DNA of 64,000 nucleotides from Candidatus Saccharimonadota bacterium (lineage in GTDB: Bacteria; Patescibacteriota; Saccharimonadia; Saccharimonadales; Saccharimonadaceae), in NCBI GenBank assembly GCA_027492255.1, contig JAPUFB010000001.1, positions 1 through 64,000 on the forward strand. The letters are read 5' to 3'. Made by a program: the position numbers and the translations under genes. Positions 58,817 to 64,000 of this stretch are shown here, piece after piece (position 1 is the first letter of the stretch; each line of letters starts with the position of its first letter). Under the pieces are notes generated by a model, which had not been told where the DNA came from, ran no database searches, and saw only the letters and a program-made list of their open reading frames with translations.

Positions 58817-59602
58817 ATGGCCAAAAAGAATAAAACTGACCCACCAGTATTGCCTGTTATTGAGCTCGAACAGCTCTCTAAAATTTATGGGCACGAAGAC
58901 ACGACCGTCATCGCGCTTGATAAATTGGATTTAAAAATTGAGAAAGGTGAGTTCGTTGCAATTATGGGGCCAAGCGGCTGCGGTAAAACAACTCTACTTA
59001 ATATCCTTGGTATGCTCGACAGCCCAAGCGAAGGAGAATATGGACTAGATGGCCGCCCCGTTGGTGATCTCTCGGCGCGAGAAAAGGCCCATCTCCGCTC
59101 AAGCCGTATCGGCTTTGTCTTCCAAAGTTTTAACTTAATTCCTCGTATGAATATCATCGAAAACGTTGCGTTACCTCTTAGCTATAAACGTGGTTTTCGT
59201 TACAACAAGCTTCGTAAAGCAAGTAAGGTTTTAAAAACCTTCGAACTACAAGAGCGTGAATACTACATGCCAAATCAACTATCCGGCGGACAACTCCAGC
59301 GCGTCGCTATCGCGAGAGCCCTCGTTAACGATCCATCAATTATCCTCGCTGACGAACCCACCGGTAACCTCGACAGCAAATCGAGTGAGTTGATTATGAA
59401 TGAACTGCGTGATATTCACCGCCATGGCAATACGATCATCATGGTAACCCACAACCCCGAACTTACAAGCTACGCAAGTCGTGTTATACAGATGAAAGAT
59501 GGTCGCATTGCCCGCGATAGCAGCCGCCAAAAGAAAAAAGTTGACCGCCGTCGTAAACGCCCGCTGAGCTCATACATTAAAACGACAGAGGGAGATAGTT
59601 GA
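58817..59602 (+). CDS. MacB/LolD-type ABC transporter ATP-binding protein
   Basis: A 261-residue ABC ATPase: Walker A GPSGCGKT (51-58), Q-loop FVFQSFNL, signature [10 protein letters not shown], Walker [13 protein letters not shown] and H-loop VTHN. The SFNLIPRMN and DEPTGNLD motifs are typical of the MacB/LolCDE/Bce group. A basic tail ([11 protein letters not shown]) is added. It energises the permease encoded next, with a TGATG 1-nt overlap. Confidence 0.95.
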   Translation: MAKKNKTDPPVLPVIELEQLSKIYGHEDTTVIALDKLDLKIEKGEFVAIMGPSGCGKTTLLNILGMLDSPSEGEYGLDGRPVGDLSAREKAHLRSSRIGFVFQSFNLIPRMNIIENVALPLSYKRGFRYNKLRKASKVLKTFELQEREYYMPNQLSGGQLQRVAIARALVNDPSIILADEPTGNLDSKSSELIMNELRDIHRHGNTIIMVTHNPELTSYASRVIQMKDGRIARDSSRQKKKVDRRRKRPLSSYIKTTEGDS

Positions 59603-60813
59603 TGCAACAGTATCGCCTTGCTCGCCAATCACTCCGTCTTAATCGGATGCGAACTTTCTTAACAACCCTTGGGGTCGTTATCGGAGTTGCCTCTATCACA
59701 CTTGTGCTTAGTCTTGGCCAAGGAGCTCAGCAAACCATTGGCAGGCAAGTTCAAGCGCTCGATAACAATATTATCGTGATCAAGCCGGGTCAACCTACAA
59801 CTGGTTTTGATCTGTCTGCCTACAATCCATACAAAACCGCTGTCACCTCTTCACTCACTGAGCAAGATCTCAATACCGTCACGCTCTCAGAGGGCGTCGC
59901 CTCAACTGCGCCAATTATGCAACTGACGGGTACCGTTAAGCACCAGGATACGGATATTAGGGATACGCCAATCATTGCGACTTCGACTGATTTTGCTGCT
60001 ATTATGAATCTTAAGATCGCAACCGGTCAGTTCATCGACGGACATACTGCTCGAGAAACTGTTGTCCTTGGCCAGCAAATGGCTATCGACACATTTGGAT
60101 CCGACCAGGTACTTGGTCAGCAGATTGCAATCAAGGGTAGTCTCCACACGATCATTGGGGTACTAAAAAATACCGGATCGCCTCTTAATATTTCTGGTAT
60201 TAATCTTGATCACAGTATATTTATTAGCCTCGATGACGGTAAAAGCTTCAATCAGGGTATTGCTCAAATCCAGCGCATCGTCTTACGACTAAAGGACACA
60301 AGCTCGATGAATGCATCACAAAAGCTGCTTGATGCCGCAATCCTTGCAAATCATCAGAACGAGCGTGATTTCACGGTACTTGCCGGAAGTGATATCTCAA
60401 AGGACAATGATTCCCTTTTCCGTTCTATCGTACTTATAACAACAGTTGTTGCCGCCGTCACGCTTGTTGTTGGCGGGGTAGGTATTATGAATATTATGCT
60501 TGTCGGCGTCACGGAGCGCACTCGCGAAATTGGTATCCGCAAAGCACTGGGCGCTACTAACCACCACATATTGTCCCAGTTCCTCATCGAAGCACTTATC
60601 ATGTGTGTTGCGGGCGGAATTGTTGGCCTTGTTTCTGGGTACAGTATCGCCTACCTTATCGCTTCTGGAATCGCCTTCCAGCCGGCTGTCACCTGGCAAA
60701 TCACTCTTGCTGGTTTCCTGATGGCACTCTCAGTAGGTATTCTATTCGGGCTCTACCCGGCAGCGAAGGCCGCTCGTAAGGATCCGATCGAGTCACTGAG
60801 GCAGTATCAGTAG
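59602..60813 (+). CDS. MacB/FtsX-type ABC transporter permease
   Basis: A 403-residue permease: an N-terminal membrane helix (about 20-42, TLGVVIGVASITLVLS), a large extracellular MacB-PCD domain (to about 270), and three membrane helices in the FtsX domain (VVAAVTLVVGGVGIMNIML, then MCVAGGIVGLVSGYS and LAGFLMALSVGILFG) with the ERTREIGIRKALGA coupling helix. The pair may export peptides, lipoproteins or toxins, or act mechanically (mechanotransmission). ATG 59602 shares one base with the ATPase stop. Confidence 0.95.
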   Translation: MQQYRLARQSLRLNRMRTFLTTLGVVIGVASITLVLSLGQGAQQTIGRQVQALDNNIIVIKPGQPTTGFDLSAYNPYKTAVTSSLTEQDLNTVTLSEGVASTAPIMQLTGTVKHQDTDIRDTPIIATSTDFAAIMNLKIATGQFIDGHTARETVVLGQQMAIDTFGSDQVLGQQIAIKGSLHTIIGVLKNTGSPLNISGINLDHSIFISLDDGKSFNQGIAQIQRIVLRLKDTSSMNASQKLLDAAILANHQNERDFTVLAGSDISKDNDSLFRSIVLITTVVAAVTLVVGGVGIMNIMLVGVTERTREIGIRKALGATNHHILSQFLIEALIMCVAGGIVGLVSGYSIAYLIASGIAFQPAVTWQITLAGFLMALSVGILFGLYPAAKAARKDPIESLRQYQ

Positions 60814-60818
60814 TTCCC

Positions 60819-60847
60819 TTAGGACAAAACCTGCGGTTTTTTCCTAA
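60819..60847 (+). terminator. Hairpin after the ABC permease gene
   Basis: TTAGGA-C-AAAACC-TGC-GGTTTT-T-TCCTAA, 12 pairs with one mismatch, starting 5 nt past the stop. It is T-rich on the 3' arm but has no following T run, so termination may be partial. Confidence 0.55.
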
Positions 60848-60900
60848 CGCGCGGTGAAACTAATGTTTCTCCGGCTGGGCTTTTTCCCTATAGCTGTATT

Positions 60901-60930
60901 AAAAACACCGGAGTAAATCCGGATGTTTTT
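60901..60930 (+). terminator. Second terminator after the ABC operon
   Basis: AAAAACACCGGA-GTAAA-TCCGGATGTTTTT, then AATATG. Same apical GTAAA loop as at 10364 and 14426. Lies about 90 nt past the permease stop. Confidence 0.75.
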
Positions 60931-61029
60931 AATATGTATTTCTTTATTAGCTTTTCGTCCTCTTGGACTCATCAGCATAACTACGCAGTTATGGAAGCGG
61001 GTGTGACCCCGCAGATGTTGAGGATGAAA

Positions 61030-61464
61030 TCACCAGGGGCTATAGGTACCAGGCTTATACACCGGGAACTCGTGGGTAGTGAATGCCTGCTCAGCTGCTT
61101 CCTCGAGAAGACTGGCAAACTTCCTGACGGATCGGATCGTCTCAGGATAGTCGACACCATAAACCTGCCTGCCTGCCCAGCCATGATTGACAACGATCAC
61201 TGACCCGTATTCGGTGTCACCAATCTCACTGAAAAATGAAGCTGATGGGTCACGATAGCTTCGCACAACAGCGATGTGCTCAGAGGCGAGAAGACCAGAC
61301 CGGCCGGGAATAACGGCCTCACCATCAAAATATCGCCGTTCTTCAACATAGCCACTTCCTTGCGACCACACAACCGACTGCACTAGTCCAAGTACGGTTT
61401 TTCCTGATACTAGATCAGGAAAATGTACCGTCACAGCTGCGAGAGGAATGTTATCGAAATTCAT
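61030..61464 (-). CDS. Unknown 144-residue protein
   Basis: Starting at ATG 61464 (AAAGGACGTGCA upstream) gives 144 residues. The chain alternates beta strands and helices (IPLAAVTVHFPDL, TVLGLVQSVVW, VIVVNHGWAGRQ), with DYPETIRSVRKFASLLEEAAEQAF as a clear helix. No signal peptide or membrane helix; aromatic-rich C-terminus (FPVYKPGTYSPW). Not recognised. The promoter has the TTGACAATT box. Confidence 0.65.
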   Translation of the reverse strand: MNFDNIPLAAVTVHFPDLVSGKTVLGLVQSVVWSQGSGYVEERRYFDGEAVIPGRSGLLASEHIAVVRSYRDPSASFFSEIGDTEYGSVIVVNHGWAGRQVYGVDYPETIRSVRKFASLLEEAAEQAFTTHEFPVYKPGTYSPW

Positions 61465-61609
61465 TGCACGTCCTTTGTTCGATATCCCTTTGGATTTTCC
61501 ATACATGAGATGAGCTATCCACGCACATGCATGCGCACATAGCTCACCTCATACAACATCTGCGGTGTCAAAAAACTCTTTCGGATATACCTCAACGAAA
61601 GATAGTAAC

Positions 61610-61638
61610 ATAACACCAAATTATTGAGGAATTGTCAA
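61610..61638 (-). promoter_or_regulatory. Promoter of the 144-residue protein gene
   Basis: TTGACA (61638-61633, in TTGACAATT), 17-nt spacer, TGTTAT (61615-61610) on the minus strand; leader of about 140 nt, with a large ATGAGGTGAGCTA/TAGCTCATCTCAT inverted repeat. The long leader is unusual for this window. Confidence 0.6.
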
Positions 61639-61651
61639 TAGTATTCAGAGA

Positions 61652-62692
61652 TTAATTAAGTTCTCTTTTGAACTTTTCGATCAGATCAACTTGGGTTGGA
61701 TCAACGCCGTTAAGAATACCGAGATAGATACTCACGAAGTCAGCGAGGACACTACCATAGACCATCTGCTCAAGCATTGTGTTGCCAAGCAGGTCAACTC
61801 GCTTCGCCTTTGGTCGTAGGCCGCTCAGGAAACGATCGCTCAGATCAAAGCGTTTTTGTATCTGCTCTGGGTCAAATGATGACCGAAGATCGAAAACAGC
61901 AAACGGTTTTTCTACTGGGTGGGATGTCCAGCCTAGGAATTCATTGTGATTAAACTCGGAATATTCATTCCAAAACGCCACGTTCTTAGCGTTTTCATTG
62001 AAACTAATCTTCCATTTATACGCAATTGAGCGAAAACGACTGCCGGCATACATGACACCTGTTTTCCCGCAAGCATGCCATGCGAGCTGTTTGGCGAGAT
62101 TATCCGCAGAAGCAACGTCTGCTGTCCACGACTGCGCTTTCTCATCTACTGCCCTTCCGGCACTCTCAAGTTCAGCGATAACATGCTCGCCGAGTACGCC
62201 GAATGCAATAAACAACTGAAGTAGCGCGCGTAGATTAAGCAGTGCCGCCATACGAGGCTGGCCTTCAAAATTAAGCTGAGCATATGTCAAGCCGTCACGT
62301 CGCGCAATCGTTTCGAGTTCACCACCACGCGAAATAACACCAATCATGGCACCTCGGGCGCGAGCATCAGCCAGTGCGGTAATCGTTTCCTCTGTATTAC
62401 CCGAAAAACTACTAGCGATAACAAGTGTTTTAGTATCGACGTACTGCGGCAAATAGTATTGCTTTACGACGTGCAGGGATATCGGAAGATCTAACCAGTC
62501 CCGCGCCAAATCCGCCGCCAACGCTGAACCACCCATACCAGCCACGACAATTTTCTCTATCTGCCCGTGTTCACCTGGCGCATTAATGATTTCAATCTGT
62601 GTCGCTAGTTGCGAGGCTTCGTGTGTTGCGACTTCAAGAGCACCGCTCTTATCGCGCTCCGAAACAAGCCCACGGTTGTCGAGTATATCCAT
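61652..62692 (-). CDS. Bifunctional phosphoglucose/phosphomannose isomerase
   Basis: A 346-residue protein with two SIS domains: AGMGGSALAAD, SSFSGNTEET (Ser/Thr sugar-phosphate site), NENAK, EFNHNEFLGW and the C-terminal catalytic helix region. It interconverts glucose-6-P and mannose-6-P with fructose-6-P. This is an archaeal/actinobacterial-type enzyme and common in Saccharibacteria. A TATGAT box ends 7 nt before ATG 62692. Confidence 0.92.
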   Translation of the reverse strand: MDILDNRGLVSERDKSGALEVATHEASQLATQIEIINAPGEHGQIEKIVVAGMGGSALAADLARDWLDLPISLHVVKQYYLPQYVDTKTLVIASSFSGNTEETITALADARARGAMIGVISRGGELETIARRDGLTYAQLNFEGQPRMAALLNLRALLQLFIAFGVLGEHVIAELESAGRAVDEKAQSWTADVASADNLAKQLAWHACGKTGVMYAGSRFRSIAYKWKISFNENAKNVAFWNEYSEFNHNEFLGWTSHPVEKPFAVFDLRSSFDPEQIQKRFDLSDRFLSGLRPKAKRVDLLGNTMLEQMVYGSVLADFVSIYLGILNGVDPTQVDLIEKFKRELN

Positions 62693-62699
62693 AAGCATT

Positions 62700-62705
62700 A
62701 TCATA
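62700..62705 (-). promoter_or_regulatory. -10 box of the isomerase gene
   Basis: TATGAT on the minus strand, exactly 7 nt before ATG 62692; other in-frame ATGs upstream overlap the box. Confidence 0.6.
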
Positions 62706-62732
62706 GCGCACCTTTTGCAAGATGTATACGAA

Positions 62733-62760
62733 TATGCTAAGCTTGAAGGAAGTTAGCATA
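62733..62760 (+). promoter_or_regulatory. Leader hairpin of the 62782 gene
   Basis: TATGCTAA-TTAGCATA stem with a 12-nt centre in which CTT/AAG can also pair. It ends about 21 nt before the ATG at 62782 and its GGGGTGGGAA site. Confidence 0.45.
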
Positions 62761-62781
62761 AACATTTTACAGGGGTGGGAA

Positions 62782-63342
62782 ATGGATCCAATTTCACAAA
62801 CGCACACAATGCCAGCAACAGATGACCAGGAACTTGCAAAAGTTCTTGAGAGTATGAATCATAGCGTCTCAGCGCCAAGTGTTCCGCAACTTCCCCCGCT
62901 TGATGAGCCTAGTGATGCTCCACAAGACGATACCACCGACAATACTCCAGCAGTAGACCAATCGTCAGAGGAAACAGAAACGATACCCGCACCAGACTTT
63001 GAAGTCGCTTCATCGCCCGAGCCTGCACAAAATAATAGTCCTGAGCCGTCATCAGATCCAATACCTAGCTTTCCGACTCCGTCTTCTATTGCTCCTTTAT
63101 CTGACCTTAATGATATTAAGAAGGATGCCCTCCAAGAACTTCGCCCTCTGGTCGATAAACTTGACCTCCCTGCTGATGAGAAATTCGACACGCTTCTACT
63201 TATGATTCGCTCAACCGATGATAAATCACTTGTCGAACCCGCCTATGCAGCCGCTAAGTCTATCGAGGATGAAAACAAGCGCGCCTCTGCCCTTCTCGAC
63301 ATCATCAAAGAGATCGACTACTTCTCTCGTCCTCAAAGCTAA
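62782..63342 (+). CDS. Acidic Pro/Ser-rich protein with C-terminal helical domain
   Basis: A 186-residue protein from ATG 62782, preceded by GGGGTGGGAA. Residues 1-110 are acidic, rich in Pro, Ser, Thr, Asp and Glu and should be disordered; residues 112-186 are helical (KKDALQELRPLVDKLD, DEKFDTLLLMIR, AYAAAKSIEDENKRASALLDIIKEID). The helical part resembles a small TPR-like or HEAT-like helical bundle. No signal peptide. Not recognised. Confidence 0.65.
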   Translation: MDPISQTHTMPATDDQELAKVLESMNHSVSAPSVPQLPPLDEPSDAPQDDTTDNTPAVDQSSEETETIPAPDFEVASSPEPAQNNSPEPSSDPIPSFPTPSSIAPLSDLNDIKKDALQELRPLVDKLDLPADEKFDTLLLMIRSTDDKSLVEPAYAAAKSIEDENKRASALLDIIKEIDYFSRPQS

Positions 63343-63366
63343 GTTCTTAAAGTCAAAAAAAATAAA

Positions 63367-63393
63367 CCCTATAACACTGGCTGTGTTATAGGG
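63367..63393 (-). terminator. Terminator of the right-edge gene
   Basis: CCCTATAACAC-AGCCA-GTGTTATAGGG followed by TTTATTTTTTTTG on the minus strand, 70 nt past the stop. It is convergent with the gene ending at 63342. Confidence 0.85.
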
Positions 63394-63463
63394 GCGCTAA
63401 GATTGTCTCTCTTAACGACTTGGTGCATATCGCACCCATTTGCTCTGTTTAAGGGGCTATTGC

Positions 63464-64000
63464 TCAGCTGTTGTTGCTCGCCATCTTACCGATCTCGTTG
63501 AGCACTTCTGCGATCCGAGGATCACGTTTTGGTGCCTTGTTGACGATATCGAGCTGCGTCCTGAGACCAGCGATCTCTTCCGCTTGGCGATCGCGCTGTT
63601 CGGTCATGCGCTGAAGTCTGACCTCAAGGTTACGAATCCGTTCTGCCTGCTCCCTTGCTACGGCGATGAGCTCGCCGATCTCATCGTCAGGTGAAGCCTG
63701 CGAGACGGAACTGACATCTTCCTGAGAGACCGGAACGATTGGATCGGTAACCCCGGGGGATACCTGCTCCTCGGCATGTGTCTCAACAGTCTCGGCTGAC
63801 GAGGCCTCAGAACGACTCTTGAGCCGCTCCTTCTCACGCCGCCTCCACTCCTTGACCATCTTTGCCGTTACTTCAGTAACGGACATGTCGAGTGTGTAGG
63901 TCCGCTTCTGGAACGCGACGAACTTGGAGGTGTAAATCCCCATGCCCGACAAGTGGTCCATAAGACGGGTCGCCCGAGACTCGGTCATGTTGCCCATGAG
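63464..64000 (-). CDS. GC-rich gene for a coiled-coil protein, probably cut by the window edge
   Basis: An open frame continues to the right edge (CTC codon before the first ATG at 63997), so the true start may lie outside. The 177 visible residues begin with a small basic, helical region (TESRATRLMDHLSGMG, KMVKEWRRREKERLKSR), then a Ser/Glu/Thr-rich linker, and a coiled coil (about 108-160, ELIAVAREQAERIRNLEVRLQ). It may be a DNA-binding or scaffold protein. Codons are markedly richer in GC than in nearby genes. Not recognised. Confidence 0.65.
   Translation of the reverse strand, partial: LMGNMTESRATRLMDHLSGMGIYTSKFVAFQKRTYTLDMSVTEVTAKMVKEWRRREKERLKSRSEASSAETVETHAEEQVSPGVTDPIVPVSQEDVSSVSQASPDDEIGELIAVAREQAERIRNLEVRLQRMTEQRDRQAEEIAGLRTQLDIVNKAPKRDPRIAEVLNEIGKMASNNS

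Noticed and set aside
60977..61015. Small hairpins (CATAACT/AGTTATG; GCGGG/CCCGC) past the gene at 61030
   Set aside because: Short stems with no T tract; not enough to call a terminator.
1..64000. UGA recoded as Gly or Trp
   Set aside because: TGA is used as stop at ftsK, the ABC ATPase, UDG and others with tight downstream starts, so the standard bacterial code applies.

Overview
The window looks like a chromosome segment of a small-genome member of the Candidate Phyla Radiation, most likely Candidatus Saccharibacteria (TM7). This is inferred from gene content: housekeeping genes for replication, translation and RNA decay (ftsK, rnj, pnp, polA, dnaG, rpoD, holA, argS, pyrG, ssb, efp, six ribosomal or rRNA-modification genes), a bifunctional phosphoglucose/phosphomannose isomerase, almost no biosynthesis, and many secreted or membrane-anchored proteins of unknown function. 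TGA is used as a normal stop codon, which argues against the UGA-recoding CPR lineages. There is no rRNA operon, CRISPR array, transposase or phage structural gene. One tRNA-Ser(GGA) is present.

Layout. 1-4.6 kb is a cell-envelope island: a secreted protein cut by the left edge, a GC-rich surface protein with Pro/Ser repeats and a VPDTG sorting-like signal, a beta-lactamase-fold serine hydrolase, and a sortase. 4.7-10.3 kb (minus strand) holds ftsK with a small membrane protein, then rpsF-ssb-rpsR-NUDIX-efp-tlyA. 10.4-25.5 kb carries RNA and DNA metabolism: RNase J, a kinase-fold protein, a family-4-like UDG, PNPase, a TrmB-like regulator divergent from an HD hydrolase, NUDIX, truB-rpsO, a DHH phosphoesterase with a long disordered tail, rpsT, holA and mutM. 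25.5-38.4 kb is a large exoprotein region. It has two big surface proteins sharing an identical 519-bp 5' segment, small membrane-anchored proteins between them, a second serine hydrolase, and a four-gene cluster resembling a WxL/DUF916 surface complex. 38.4-50.2 kb has HAD, a PD-(D/E)XK-like protein, polA, two adjacent sigma factors, dnaG, CapA-like protein and orn. 50.2-64 kb has a DEAH helicase, mscL, argS, pyrG, tRNA-Ser, a MacB-like ABC exporter, PGI/PMI and several unknown small genes, some GC-rich.

Regulation is unusually readable. Many genes have a TATAAT/TATACT-like -10 box ending only 6-10 nt (most often exactly 7 nt) before the start codon and no Shine-Dalgarno site, which predicts leaderless mRNAs. 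Other genes, mostly downstream in operons, have good AGGAGG-type sites. Intrinsic terminators are frequent, and three share the same apical loop.

Most notable observations: widespread leaderless promoter architecture; the duplicated surface-protein head that could recombine; a WxL-like exoprotein cluster; DnaG and UDG that have lost their zinc and iron-sulfur ligands; a sortase without its catalytic Arg; a second sigma factor with altered DNA-recognition residues; and scattered GC-rich genes, some sharing a TTGACAATT box.
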